A stretch of DNA of 64,000 nt from Trematomus loennbergii (taxonomy: Eukaryota > Chordata > Actinopteri > Perciformes > Nototheniidae): positions 592,501-656,500 of the forward strand of contig JAAOOA010000124.1 in NCBI GenBank assembly GCA_012861695.1, given 5' to 3'. Under the pieces are notes generated by a model. It worked only from the letters and a program-made list of their open reading frames with translations. It searched no databases and was not told the origin of the DNA. Position numbers and translations under genes: made by a program. Positions 35,162 to 46,364 of the stretch are shown one piece after another (within the stretch, counting starts at the first letter, position 1; each line of letters starts with the position of its first letter).

Positions 35162-35594
35162 GTTGGGCTATAAAGGAACTACAGCCCGGTCACATGACTT
35201 CACGTCACCACCGCTAAGCTTAAGGCGGCTAATGTTGGGCTATAAAGGAACTACAGCCCGGTCACATGACTTCACGTCACCACCGCTAAGCTTAAGGCGG
35301 CTAATGTTGGGCTATAAAGGAACTACAGCCCGGTCACATGACTTCACGTCACCACCGCTAAGCTTAAGGCGGCTAATGTTGGGCTATAAAGGAACTACAG
35401 CCCGGTCACATGACTTCACGTCACCACCGCTAAGCTTAAGGCGGCTAATGTTGGGCTATAAAGGAACTACAGCCCGGTCACATGACTTCACGTCACCACC
35501 GCTAAGCTTAAAGCGGCTAATGTTGGGCTATAAAGGAACTACAGCCCGGTCACATGACTTCACGTCACCACCGCTAAGCTAAAAGCGGCTAATG
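35162..35594. repeat. 72-bp tandem satellite, six copies
   Basis: Six almost identical 72-bp units starting TTGGGCTATAAAGGAACTAC. Each contains a TATAAA, a CACATGAC and a CGTCACC motif. Because 72 is a multiple of 3, a 139-codon frame with a 24-residue repeat (LGYKGTTARSHDFTSPPLSL) runs through it. This is most likely not a protein. Divergence rises only at the last two units (AAAGCGGC for AAGGCGGC), so expansion is recent. Confidence 0.97.
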
Positions 35595-37791
35595 TTCCAA
35601 GTCACTAAAAACAAAGAGATTTCCTCTGTGGAGCTGAAAGTCTTGCTACACTTTAGAAGCTTCATTAAGACTGTACAACTGAATGATACTCTATGAGCTA
35701 CTTTAGGGTTAAAATGTCCCGTACTGCAGAGATGAAATGAGGTTAAACCAGTTTACGGAGGGCTGATGAGGAGTGGCTGGTGTTTGTCGAAGGAGACACA
35801 CCTGTGTGTTACAGGTGAACAGAGAGACTAACCAGGAAACACTTTGTTATTCTTCCTCACTGCACTGAAAAAAGGGGGACTGGCCATCTGTTGGATTTAT
35901 CCAAGCCTATTTTGTGAATGTTATACAATTGTCTCATGTTCCGAAGCAAAATGTAATAGTATTGTGTAGAATCTACATTGTATGAGGAGCGAGTACATGA
36001 ACGTGTTTAGGTCATGTTGGGATAAAATGAGTCAATCAAATAAATGTATCAATTCCACCGCAATACCCCCGAAATCGTGCGCAATGCATTTCTTTTTGGA
36101 AGAAGACAGGCGCAAGGAAGGCAGCTCTGTCACGCCATTACTCAGCTCGGATCGGTAAGTATGGATGGCTGGAATACATTGGAATATTAGTTAATGCGTA
36201 ACCATATGTAGTATACTGCATTGAAAGTCACCAACATAAGTTAATGAACTGTCATGAAGTTATTTGCTCTCGTGCTGTTGAATTACCGTGTGCTACGTTT
36301 ACTCTGTGAAAATGTCCGCCCCAACAGTAAGGTTAGTCAGTCGGGTGTGGCCCGCCGCAAGGTGTGTTGGTTCGTAGCTACTTAATGCTATCTGTTAATT
36401 TAGCCATTGTTAGCTAACGTCGCATTAGGATTAACATTAGCTTTCAAACGAATGCTTTGGTCAACGAGCAGTACAAGTTTACATTACTGTCTTTAAGAGG
36501 CTGGGGCGCTCACTTTTTAACCAAGCCACGCTCCAAAGTTATGCTAAATGTTAGCAAGGGAAAAACTGCCATGCTTTTTAATGTCAATGCTGTTTTTGCT
36601 GCTGCAGATTGCCGTCAGACGACCGTAGTGCCTCCGCTGTGGCTCAAGGTCTGTGGTGAGTATCTATTTTATCTGTAAATAACAGGATTAGAAGTGTGGG
36701 TATCGTTTAACAGATTATGATACCCTTAAAACCTGTTAAGCCCGATTGCCCTCGCCGCGGCGGTGCAGATGCAACATCTTACAAGAAACTGTCTGAGGGC
36801 TTCTTAACATTTAACAAACTATGAATGTGTCATACCCAGTTAACGGGAAGAAACTCGGCTAACTGACAATATTAACCATTTTACCTAAACGAAACAGAAT
36901 TCCAACACCAAGCTCTAAACCACCACTTAGCGAAACGTGCTAACGGGGCTAACGGCTACTTAGGGGCTAACGGCTTAGCATGGTTAGCAGTCCGGTGCGT
37001 CAGCTTTAGGGCATGTATATACATTCTAGGTGATACAGATAGGCTATATGCTCTAGTTACCAGAAGCACATGGCTAATTATTATGCAGCACATGGCTAAT
37101 TGTTATGCAGACTGACATCATCTGACTTTCCCAGTGCCCCATGTAGCAGTGATTATTGTGATGAGGATAGGTATCCTTTGACTTGAGAAGTCGATACTAC
37201 TTGGTACCAGGTTAATTCGGTAGGTACCCAGCCCTAACATGTACATTGAAGAGAGCAATGGTGTCATTTACATTTTCAGATGCAGAAATGTATATTGGCT
37301 ATTTGTTGCTCTGCTATAAAAAAGATGGGCATCATCCCTCAAAAAACATAATCTGTTGACCTGTAGAGTATTTACTATTTGTGTTTATAGAAATACAGTT
37401 TTGCATTGTATAAGTGGTTTTTGTGTTGCTCTTTGTTGCTGCAGATTGAAACGCGAACTCTGTGCGTGTCTGGAGTCGGCACTTTTACTGTGGGCTCAAA
37501 TTTATGTGGTGAGAATACAATTGTATTTTGGTTTAACCCTGTCCCACTCGGTTATGTGATTGGCCATTGTGTGATGTGTCACACTTTTTGAAATGCTTTT
37601 AAAACAGTTGTGTCACTCACTACTGTTACTTAGACCTTCCCCATTTTATTATTGATTGATGTTTGATATTTCATTTTGACAGCTTGTCTTGCATTTTTGT
37701 CAGAATTTTCTCATTAGACATTAATCCTTCTTTGTTTCCATTTCTCTTTTGCAGTGAATGGTGCTGCAAGTTCGCCAGAATGTTGCTGTGA
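35595..37791 (+). other. 5' region of the zinc finger/SAMD3-like gene
   Basis: Short plus-strand exon-like segments with good splice sites occur at about 36608-36656 (CTGCAG ... GTCTGTG|GTGAGT), 37445-37510 (GCTGCAG ... TTATGTG|GTGAGA) and from 37755 (CTTTTGCAG). GATCG|GTAAGT at about 36154 may end a first exon. They encode nothing recognisable and may be untranslated. A left-end fragment of the TTAA family lies at 36732-36870. Confidence 0.4.
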
Positions 37792-38421
37792 ATGTGGCGT
37801 TGTAAGGCCTGCCCCTCAGTTTTACCAAGTAGGTCCCAAATATTAAAACATTATCGAGTGAAACATAGATATTATGGGAATAATAATTGTTTTCCTTGTG
37901 TATATGTAAGCTGCCCCTGCACTTTTAGAACGGGGAATGCGCTTTTAATTCATTTGAATTGATTTCATGTGACTAAAACCAGTCATCAATCCAAGAGCTG
38001 TATATTTAGGTGCCAGTTATGTAATTGTAAGGATCTTGTCTCGGGAAGGTATTACTGGGCTCACATTAATGCCCACCTTAAGAAAAATGAGGTTGTAACT
38101 TGCATGTTTTTAGATTGCAACTTTCAAACAAATATCTACGGAACATTTAAATCCCACAGGAGCAGAAAACATACTTCTTATTCAGTTACAGATTTTAAAC
38201 CAGAAATTGTGACATTAACCACCTTTGTTTCTCTGGAATCTGCGCAAAATACTTCAGATGATGAAATAGGTGAGGCATACTCTGATGCACAACCAGATTG
38301 CAGTGTTTATGCCCCGAATGACCTTCCAAATGTAATTGAACAAACCTTTGCAGCGGCTTTGTTAAAGTTAGAACATTTAACCCATGTACCAAGCACAGCA
38401 ATCAATGATTTGATAAAATGA
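37792..38421 (+). pseudogene. C2H2 zinc-finger segment with in-frame stop (SAMD3-like family)
   Basis: Starting at ATG the frame reads MWRCKACPSVLPSRSQILKH then YRVKH, which is finger one. Next is CVYVSCPCTFRTGN with ALLIH. After a single in-frame TGA (37960-37962) it resumes FHVTKTSHQ, then CQLCNCKDLVSG...HINAH and CMFLDCNFQTNIYG...HRSRKH, two more fingers, and ends at TGA 38419-38421. The stop most simply arose from an Arg CGA codon (C to T). Similar finger modules precede SAMD3-like C-termini in multi-copy fish genes. The central part of such genes is not found between 38421 and 38921, so this copy looks decayed. Confidence 0.65.
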
Positions 38422-38920
38422 CTGCAAGTTTTGTGAAGCACAAGTTCTTATTAAACCTCCTTGACAACAGAAACACACAGCACATACTGCTGGTGTTATG
38501 TCCCTACTGGTTTTCAGACTAACTGGTTTCCATATGTTGTGTTTACCGAACGCAGCAGTTGTGGTCTGCCTCTGTCACCAGATTCGTCACACATTCACAA
38601 ACATATTATTGGATTTTTCAGGTCCACATCTCGTATCTACTGTGGCGAATATGATTGTATAAGTTAGCACTACATCAAAGCCGCATAAAAAAAAAGTTTG
38701 TCGAAAATATATATTTTGCAAGATCGTGTCAAGCTGGATTAGATCTCGGTAGAGCAAAATGCTTTCAGCATTCACACCCAATATTCCATAGCAGAAATCA
38801 AATGCTGAGCAAACATGCATAGTGCATACTATTATGTGATTGGCAGGTGTAAGTTTAATGAAACAAATGTGTGTATGTCAGTGGGCCGTGCTGTTAAAAA
38901 ATTGTTTCATTTTGTTTCAG

Positions 38921-39073
38921 GTTAACGCAGAGTTCAAGCGGATTACAACTATGCCTCTACAGTCAAGGTTCCTGTCACAGCTTGACCTACACTCCGCAAG
39001 TCTGCTGAGGGTGTTCTCAAAACAATCAGGGCAGCAGGGCAAGAAGTTAAAAGACATGGCTGCCATGATGACA
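38921..39073 (+). CDS. SAMD3-like gene, internal exon
   Basis: A 153-bp phase-0 exon between TTTGTTTCAG and ACA|GTAAGA encodes 51 residues: VNAEFKRITTMPLQSRFLSQ, LDLHSASLLRVFSKQ and KKLKDMAAMMT. It is without stops. The intron that follows contains a hAT insertion at 39108. Confidence 0.65.
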
Positions 39074-39107
39074 GTAAGAACTTTTTAACTGTATATATGT
39101 ATGTATG

Positions 39108-40192
39108 CAGTGGCGTTTTTATATGTACAAAAGTGGTGGGGCACAAAAAACGTAGATGTCTATATATAAGCTTCTGCAGTGACGTGCAGTGAGGTTCATG
39201 GCTGGTGAGGCACTGGCACTGACTCTTCAGGTTTACAAATATTATATTTTGACCTAAACCAAAATATAATATTATTTTCAAAAGCTTTTTTTGTCTGATG
39301 CTTCGATTAATTTTAAACAGACAGTTCAACAAAAGGATACCCAAAAAATGTAATTTTATCATTTAAATATTGAATTGTTCTCTCTTAGTAAGATCCCATT
39401 TTCAATAAAATGGCGGTCTTACCTTGACTTGAAGATGAAGTCCATTTGCCTATCCTTCTGGACAAACATTTCTATTACTTTTTTGTAAAAGTCCTCCTTA
39501 TCTTCTTGTAGTTTCAAAAGTCTATCATAAATCTAATCCATAGATTTATGATAAAAAAATATAAAAGTAGGGTAGACATGTGGATATTATCCGGCTGATC
39601 AAAACGTGCATTTATCTAACAGGTACGTTTCCCACAGATCTTATTTCGAGCTATTTTCTAAAATCCTCTGGAGAAATCTCATTGCTTTTTTGTGCTTACT
39701 TCCTGGTTTTAGGACGCGTCACTGCAGCTCTCTCGTCTCCTCTTCACACACTTTTCGCGGCACACGTACTTACAGCCAATCAGCTCTGAATGATTTGAGA
39801 TGACGTATGGTGGGGATGGTAGCTCCGTGCCCCTCTGGTCATTATTTTTTTGCCACACACATTACATTACAAAATACTCTGAGCATGCGCAGTGTAGTTT
39901 TTACAGTCAACGTTCACTTCACAGCGAGAGGAAGGGGCATAATCAGGTTTTGTCCCACATGGCTCTAAACAGCTCAATAGGCACACACTGTGACTGTAGA
40001 CACACTAATTAGAAGAACACAGACTAAAACAGCAATGTACAGACGAATCAGATGATTAAACATGATCTTAAAATATATTTTATATATTTTTTTATTTATT
40101 TTTTTGCATTTTTGTAATCATTATTTGTAATACTTTCTGCTGACACTAGGTGGGGCTGTGCCCCACCTGCCCCTAATGACCAGTCGCCACTG
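39108..40192. mobile_element. Non-autonomous hAT element in SAMD3-like intron (1085 bp)
   Basis: Ends CAGTGGCG and CGCCACTG are inverted. The 8-bp duplication TATGTATG at 39100-39107 and 40193-40200 fits hAT, though it lies in a TATG-rich stretch and so is less diagnostic. A second terminus-like motif CAGTGACGTGCAGTGAGG at 39178 hints at an older nested element. No transposase. Confidence 0.8.
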
Positions 40193-40203
40193 TATGTATG
40201 TAT

Positions 40204-40206
40204 GTA

Positions 40207-40260
<54 letters not shown>
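40204..40260. repeat. (TG)n(TA)n microsatellite
   Basis: GTGT run followed by TATATATA, next to the hAT target site. Confidence 0.9.
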
Positions 40261-40261
<1 letters not shown>

Positions 40262-40389
40262 CATTTCCTTTTTGGCATTAGGTCAGTCTAAAATCAATTA
40301 CAATGGTAAATTATCCCAAAATGAGACTACTCCATTGGTTCAATTTGAGTTAAAATGTCCCTATATTCTTTGTTTTAATCCTTAAAGAA

Positions 40390-40476
40390 GACATCGATGC
40401 TGGCAGGGAGTGCCTCATTAAAGGACTCTGCATCTACCTCAACGAGGATCCTGAGGATCTGGTGAAAGAGTACATG
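40390..40476 (+). CDS. SAMD3-like gene, penultimate exon
   Basis: It encodes DIDAGRECLIKGLCIYLNED and PEDLVKEYM, ending ATG|GTGAGT. It joins the last exon in phase 0 (EYM|DMTEAN). The available acceptors (TTAAAG, AAGAAG) do not put it in frame with the exon at 38921-39073, so either a small exon is missed or the gene is broken here. Confidence 0.65.
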
Positions 40477-41211
40477 GTGAGTGTGTGCTAAAGTAGTAGG
40501 CCACATTAAAAAAAAAAAGTTAGTTTGAACATGTTTTTAAGAAAAAGATTGCCTCAGTTAAAAGAACCTCATTTGACCAGATATACCAGACCATATTACC
40601 AGACATTTTACATAGCTGTCTTCCTGAAATTGATATTGACTCTGATTTATAATTGGTTTTGTTAGAATGAACATTTCTAATTTTCAAGACTGAAAATTGT
40701 GATTTGTGTTTTTCTGATTGCAGAGACACATTCAAATACTAATGCAATAGTCTTAAGGACAGCTCTATCTTCCTCAGGCTGCAGTATCCTCCACCTGTGG
40801 GGCTTATATTACATTACATAGGGTGTATTATGAATCAGGAGTAGGACCTAATGCTTTGCTCATTAGTCTCCAGCGTTTGGTGTCATTGCATTTCACCTGT
40901 TTATTCTCTCCAACCTTCTCCTGAAAAGTCTGTGATATATATATATATATATTACCAATAATAATTACCATTCACCTGTGTTTATTCACTCAATGTAATC
41001 TACAACCTACAATATGTTAGCCAGGCTGGTGAAACCCACAGGTGAAAACAAACCAGGTCTTCTTCTTCGCAAGCAACTTTCTGGGTGCATTGTGCTAATT
41101 AGTGCAGTGCTACAGTGGAGTGTACCAGTATTGTCAAATAAGCTAATTGTGTCTTAATGAGGTCTGAGTAAAAAAATGTTTATCCTCCTGAAATGATTTG
41201 TCTTCCACCAG
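40477..41211. other. Intron of the SAMD3-like gene
   Basis: Nothing recognised beyond a short (TA)n at about 40938-40952. Its acceptor is TTCCACCAG. Confidence 0.5.
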
Positions 41212-41520
41212 GACATGACTGAGGCCAACACACTACGTGAGGTAGAAGGAACAACAGTGGGGATCTATGTTGCCAGAGAGACTCCCAGCAATGACTATTC
41301 TGATGTCAGAGTAATCCTCGAGGGTGTGGTGGTGCTTCACGATCTGGAGAATGTGGCTCTTGCAGCTGCAATGCTGTTTGGACTCATGTATGCCCTAAAC
41401 ATGAATTACCCGTCGAAGCTCCGCTACACCTTAGAAGTTATTCAGAAGGTTATAATGGAGTTGGATGCATCTGACCTTTCAAGAAAGGCCCAAAACTTGA
41501 AAAGGAAAATGCACAAGTGA
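41212..41520 (+). CDS. SAMD3-like gene, last exon
   Basis: 102 codons from DMTEANTLREVEGTTVGIYV through VILEGVVVLHDLENVALAAA and MLFGLMYALNMNYPSKLRYT to the terminal LSRKAQNLKRKMHK and stop. The pattern (GIY......VVLEG..VL..L..VA.A...LFGL.Y.LN..YP..L..TFE..QK) is the C-terminal domain of SAMD3-like proteins, abundant in fish. Function is unknown. The exon is intact, and a poly(A) signal follows at 41842. Confidence 0.75.
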   Translation, partial: DMTEANTLREVEGTTVGIYVARETPSNDYSDVRVILEGVVVLHDLENVALAAAMLFGLMYALNMNYPSKLRYTLEVIQKVIMELDASDLSRKAQNLKRKMHK

Positions 41521-42456
41521 AGAGAGCTCACTGACCATGTTCACGGCTCACTGTTCCTACACTGTTCCTGTAGTTGAGGTAGATGCAGAGTCTACATTCC
41601 TGGACTGAGTGGTGTGGCTGGTTCTCCTACCACCATTCCAGTTATTGATGCCTTATAAAAAGCAGGGGATGCTTTTTATATATTTTTTTGTTTTGTTTTT
41701 GTTTTTGTTTTGTTTACCTTGTTATTGTTGTAACGAAATTGCTAAACAATATGTAAGGTCCTTTTTAATATTTGTACTTCTCAAATTGGAGATTGGATGT
41801 TTTAGAAAGACTTGAGTGATTCTTTAATCTCCAGGTTCTGGAATAAAGGTTTTGAAACAAAACTTTCTAATCGTTTTCAATGGAAAAAAAGTGGGTTATG
41901 AGTGATCAAGAAAATTTAATTGAAAAGGATTAGACAACAAGAACACATTTATTGCTGACATTTTAATAGTTTATTGTACTTTTATTTAAAAATCTGTTTC
42001 ATATTTACATTAAATTATATTTATAAATATAATGTATTGTTTATATAAAAAAAATTACAATTCTGAAAACATGTAATTGACATGGGAATATTAAAATAAA
42101 AAATAGTGTTGGAATAAAAGGGATTGAATTGTGTTTGAATAAAGTGATCAAATTGGGTTGGAGTAAAATTATGAAAGTGTTTAATTGACTTTATTGAAAC
42201 ACATTTCAATAACTTTGAATCAACACAAAGTACTTGCGTTGATTGGACATAAATCGCTTGTGTTGATTTAAAACAATTCTATAGGTTGCTGCCAAAGCAA
42301 ACTATTTGTGTGAAACCAATGTCCACAATTGAATTGAGTAAATCCAATGTGTTCTTTTTTTCAGTGTGCAGAGAGACAGACGGACTGAGAATCAGACGAT
42401 CAGACGGTGACTGACTACTTCCTGTCTGCTGTGTTTCAGCTTCACTCAGAGACAAC
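41521..42456. other. 3' UTR and intergenic sequence
   Basis: A poly(A) signal AATAAA at 41842-41847 ends the SAMD3-like gene. From about 42360 (TTTTTTTCAG|TGTGCAGAG) the 5' UTR of the TRIM gene seems to begin, with another acceptor-like CTGTGTTTCAG before the start codon. Confidence 0.5.
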
Positions 42457-43179
42457 ATGGCTTCCAGGTTAGAGGAAGATCTCTGCTGTCCGATCTGTCA
42501 GGAAGTCTTTAGAGATCCTGTTGTTCTGTCCTGCTGCCACAGCTTCTGTAAAGCCTGTCTGCAGACCTGGTGGGATGGGAAAGAAGTAAAGGAGTGTCCA
42601 GTCTGTAAGACAAGATCATTGATGGATCATCCTCCCTGTAACCTGGCTTTAAAGAACCTGTGTGAGGCCTTCTTACTGGAGAGAGATCAGAGATCTTCAG
42701 AGGCTCTCTGCAGTCTGCACTCTGAGAAACTCAGACTCTTCTGTCTGGACCATCAGCAGCCAGTGTGTCTCGTCTGCAGAGATTCAAGAACACACACCAA
42801 CCACAGATTCAGACCCATGGATGAAGCTGCTCAGGATCTCAAAGAGGAGCTCCAGAAGTCTCTGCAGCCCTTTGAGCAGAAACTGAAGCTCTTTGAAGAA
42901 GTTAAAGTGGAGTTTGATCGAACAGCAGGACACCTGAAGGTCCAGGCTCAACACACAGAGACGCAGATTAAGGAGCAGTTTAAGAAGCTTCACCAGTTTC
43001 TAGAAGAGGACGAGGAGGCCAGGATGGCTGCACTGAGGGAGGAAGAGGAGCAGAAGAGGAGGATGATGGAGGAGAAGATGGAGGCTGTGAGCAGAGAGAT
43101 AGCAGCTCTTTCACACACAGTCAGAGCCACAGAGGAGGAGCTGAGAGCTGAAGACGTCCACCCAATCGTCTCCGTCTGA
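42457..43179 (+). CDS. TRIM35-like RING/B-box/coiled-coil protein lacking SPRY
   Basis: A 240-codon intronless frame. RING finger at residues 11-51 (CCPICQEVF ... [10 protein letters not shown] ... CPVC). B-box 2 at about 84-125 ([20 protein letters not shown] ... [12 protein letters not shown]). Glu/Lys-rich coiled coil at about 125-232. A TRIM E3 ubiquitin ligase of the large fish family is implied, often antiviral. After RAEDV the frame runs into PIVSV and TGA, where intact relatives continue to PRY-SPRY. The SPRY end lies just downstream in another frame. The remaining protein could still ubiquitinate and dimerise but has lost its target-binding module. Confidence 0.85.
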   Translation: MASRLEEDLCCPICQEVFRDPVVLSCCHSFCKACLQTWWDGKEVKECPVCKTRSLMDHPPCNLALKNLCEAFLLERDQRSSEALCSLHSEKLRLFCLDHQQPVCLVCRDSRTHTNHRFRPMDEAAQDLKEELQKSLQPFEQKLKLFEEVKVEFDRTAGHLKVQAQHTETQIKEQFKKLHQFLEEDEEARMAALREEEEQKRRMMEEKMEAVSREIAALSHTVRATEEELRAEDVHPIVSV

Positions 43180-43376
43180 AGAAGGAGCTCCAGAGGCTCA
43201 GAGTGGATCTGGACTGGAACAGAGGGAAGTTGTCGTTCTCTGATCCTGACACTAACACACACATACACACCTTCACACACACTTTCATTGAGATGATGTT
43301 TCCATACATTAACACTGCGGAGGAAGTGAAGATATTACCACTGAAGGTGTGTGTGACAGTGGATCAGAGCAGGTAG
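43180..43376 (+). pseudogene. Remnant of the TRIM SPRY C-terminus
   Basis: Read in a different frame from the upstream TRIM, the sequence gives LDWNRGKLSFSDPDTNTHIH, TFTHTF and VKILPLKVCVTVDQSR then TAG, the last strands of a SPRY domain. Most of PRY-SPRY (roughly 150 residues) is deleted at about 43165-43195. Confidence 0.8.
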
Positions 43377-43545
43377 AGATAGAGAGGATCATTAACTCCA
43401 TATTTCTTATCTCTTAAAGGGAAAATAAACTGCATGTAACCTCTGCAGCTGCACCTCCTGCTGTCTCATTATAACAAACGTGTTTATTTTTGTTGCACTG
43501 GTTATTTAGTAATACAGTCATATTTCCGTTTATCAGAATCAGATT
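43377..43545. other. Spacer, probable TRIM 3' UTR
   Basis: Nothing recognised. Confidence 0.4.
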
Positions 43546-44012
43546 GTTTTAGTCCCACAGAGGGGAAATTGACTACAAAATCACCCTCTTCACTCATCAG
43601 TGCATATATGGAAATGCTCCCTACTACATCAAGGACTCACCCCACAAACCTCCACGAGGAACCTACGTTCAGTAAAGGCAAACCTCCTCATCCCACCAAG
43701 GACAAAACTGAAGACCATGGGAGACCGAGCCTTCTGCTCCGCTGCTCCGAGACTGTGGAATGCCCTCCCAAACCAGCTGAGGACACCACAGACTGTGGAT
43801 GCTTTTTAAAAAAGGCCTAAAAACGCATCTTTTTAGAATAGCCTTTAACTAGATTTTTAAATCCCCCACATTATGCCATGCCGGCATGAATTTCACGGCT
43901 TCTATTATGTTTTAAAAAAAATGTTTTTTGTTGTTCTGTTTCACCCTTTTTAATTTTGTAGCACTTTGAGTTTTGTTTACGCAAATGAAAAGTGCGCTTA
44001 TAAATAAAATAT
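43546..44012 (+). mobile_element. LINE 3' fragment (second LINE family)
   Basis: Plus-strand coding relics LFTHQCIYGNAPYYIKD and KTMGDRAFCSAAPRLWNALP with KKGLKTHLF are the C-terminus of a LINE polyprotein, shifted once near 43675. The tail GCGCTTATAAATAAAATATA follows, then (GT)n. Confidence 0.75.
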
Positions 44013-44488
44013 ATTTGTGTGTGTGTGTGTGTGTGTGGTAACAATGCACGTTCATTTAATCTATATTTACATTTAATATCATGTTTTCCAATTGTGCAAA
44101 TAAACTTTTCTAAGCTTTTTGTTCGTTTCACTTTTATTGGTTCAAGCTAATTTTTCTTTGTACAAATGATATGCTTTGAAAAGGTGATCCAGACAGAATC
44201 AGATGTTTCCATCAAGCCCCTTTTAGTGACATCTCTAACTCGTTATCTTTTCATTGACTTGTTGTGATGACTTGTTTGGCTTCTGTTGATGTTGTGATAT
44301 TGTTTAACCAATTTAAAATGAAAAGCTTTCTACATATTGTGGTGGAAATTCTTGAAATAAACTAGTCAAAGAGTTGTCCTTCTGAGTCTTTAATCATGTT
44401 TTTCAATAGAGGCGCACCGCATACAGAGAGCAATGTCTCCACAGCCGAGTGCAACTACTCAGACTGAAGGGCTTTCATACAGTTACAA
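44013..44488. other. Intergenic sequence
   Basis: (GT)n at 44015-44038, otherwise nothing recognised. Confidence 0.4.
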
Positions 44489-44797
44489 TAGCCGCGTTCA
44501 CACCAAGTACTTTCCTGTACTTAGTTCCGGCACTAAGAGCCCCGGCGCTTTTAACCCCAGGGCACTTAGTACAGATCGCGTTCACACCGGAGTACTTTTC
44601 CCTGAGGGAAGATTACGCAAATGAGCCGCTGACGTCACTTCTTCTGCTTTGGCTTTACTGGCAGGACACAAACCACTTCACGGCGAGTACAGTAGGTGGC
44701 GGTATGCACCTTAAAGTTGTTTGCAATGCGCTACAAAACAAGACAAGAAGAAGAAGAAAAACTTCCCGCGTATACTGTCTGTTGTTTACCTTCCGAC

Positions 44798-45942
44798 TAG
44801 AGATGGCAAATCCGGATACTTTTACGGACTCAGGGTCTTCTGAGTCAGTCATTGAAGAGATCCGGATCATACGAGTCATTTGAGTCATATGAGTCAGCAT
44901 CACCAAGACCGAAGAAATCCTATCGGTGAAACCGAAAAGTTGATGCATTTCACGAGCATATTATTATTCCATATATTTTGAATATATATATATATTTGTA
45001 TATATATATATAATATCTGCATGTATATTTTCTATTTCGACATGTATATTTTATATTTTATTTTATTTTTCTTTCTATTCTTGTATATTTTGTTGTTTTG
45101 TTTTATTGTAAAATGCCTTTTATGCTGCTGTAACAACAACAATTTCCCAATTTGGGATCAATAAAGTACTATCTATCTATCTATCTATTAAACTGACTCA
45201 TTTGAGTCAGCATCACCAAGACCGTAGAAATCCTATCGGTGAAACCGAAAAGTTGTTGCATTTCACGAGCATATTAAACTGACGTTATATTAACCTCCGC
45301 TACACAGTGTATTTTGCTTTAATAAAAAATGTTGATCACAAAAAAAAGGGTTATTTTGCGATTTGGCAAATCTGAGTCTGCTGTTGACTCGTGCATGAGG
45401 ACGAGTCTGCTGGATCTCTGGATCTGCTGCTATATACGGCTCCGAGTCCGCACGAGTCTGCTCTGCTGTGTGTTGCATAGTGAGTCAGGATTTGCGAATC
45501 TGCGAGTCTGCTGTTGACTCGTGCATAATATAGCGCGGGAGCCGGGTGCTGGAGGAGGGGCTATGCTCGTGCACATGACGAGTATGGATCGCTGGATCTG
45601 CTATACTATTACGGTTAGGAGCCGTCGGCTCCTCTGAGTCCCCACGAGTCTGCAGGAAGTTTCACTGATCCGCGTCCCCTCCCCTGAGCCAAACGATCAC
45701 TTCTGGCAGGCAGCTATCCTGTATACTTGCTAAAGGGTAGATGGACTGGGGTACGTTGTAATGTGATTTTACATGTTATAAAGAGAGTAGCGAGTGACGC
45801 AATTTATAGTTTTAATTTGTACGTCACACCAAGTGTGGGACTCAAAGGACTCGGGTTAATGGAGAGGGGAGACTCGTCACGACCAGCTCATTTCTAGGAT
45901 CCGGGTTAATGATCCGGATGAATCAGGACTCGCCCATCTCTA
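44798..45942. mobile_element. Non-autonomous hAT element nested in Harbinger (1145 bp)
   Basis: Ends TAGAGATGGCAAATCCGGAT and (inverted) TAGAGATGGGCGAGTCCTGA. A perfect 8-bp duplication CTTCCGAC lies at 44790-44797 and 45943-45950. The interior has GAGTCTGCTGTTGACTCG repeats and contains a LINE tail fragment at about 44964-45190. Confidence 0.93.
44964..45200 (+). mobile_element. LINE 3'-tail insertion with long target duplication
   Basis: The sequence ends TTTGGGATCAATAAAGTACT followed by (ATCT)n, a typical LINE 3' end. It is flanked by an about 70-bp direct repeat (44891-44963 and 45205-45277, beginning GAGTCAGCATCACCAAGACC). Confidence 0.75.
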
Positions 45943-45957
45943 CTTCCGACCTCAGAC

Positions 45958-46240
45958 ATGATGGAGATGGAGTCGACTGAAGTTGTGCTGTTTGTGCTCA
46001 TGTTATACAGCTTTGTAACTTCGTTAATGCGGCCAGAGCCTGAGCCTATTAGGCGTCCGACAAAAATCCTGAGCCGCCACACGTCGAATGCTATAATCGC
46101 AAAGTTTCTTCAGCATCAAAGGCAGTTTAAAAGCCTTAGGAAAAGGATTGGCCGACGGAAAGCACACATGATTGCCATGTTTCACCGTAGGATGGCTGAT
46201 GACGATGAGCGTTTTCACGCCCTAAGAACAGCAATGGTAA
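45958..46240 (+). pseudogene. Harbinger transposase, N-terminal exon
   Basis: Codons from ATG read MMEMESTEVVLFVLMLYSFV, then basic RRPTKILSRHTSNAI and RIGRRKAHMIAMFHRRM, up to a donor ATG|GTAAGT near 46237. This is the N-terminal, non-catalytic part of a Harbinger transposase. The middle with the first two catalytic Asp residues is missing. Confidence 0.7.
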
Positions 46241-46364
46241 GTTCAGTAAATTATTAATACTATCTAATGTAGGATTTGTGGAGTTATGTAGAGCTAATTT
46301 GCGCCTTTGTATGTGTTCCAGATATGCAAATACTACGGGATGCTCTCTCTGGGTGAACAATAGA

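Noticed and set aside
35163..35582. 139-codon protein with 24-residue repeats
   Set aside because: The frame follows from a 72-bp satellite unit. There is no start context, splice site or flanking coding sequence.
35162..35594. CRISPR array
   Set aside because: The units are head-to-tail identical without unique spacers, and the genome is a vertebrate. The 34758-34945 and 8248-8570 arrays were rejected for the same reason.
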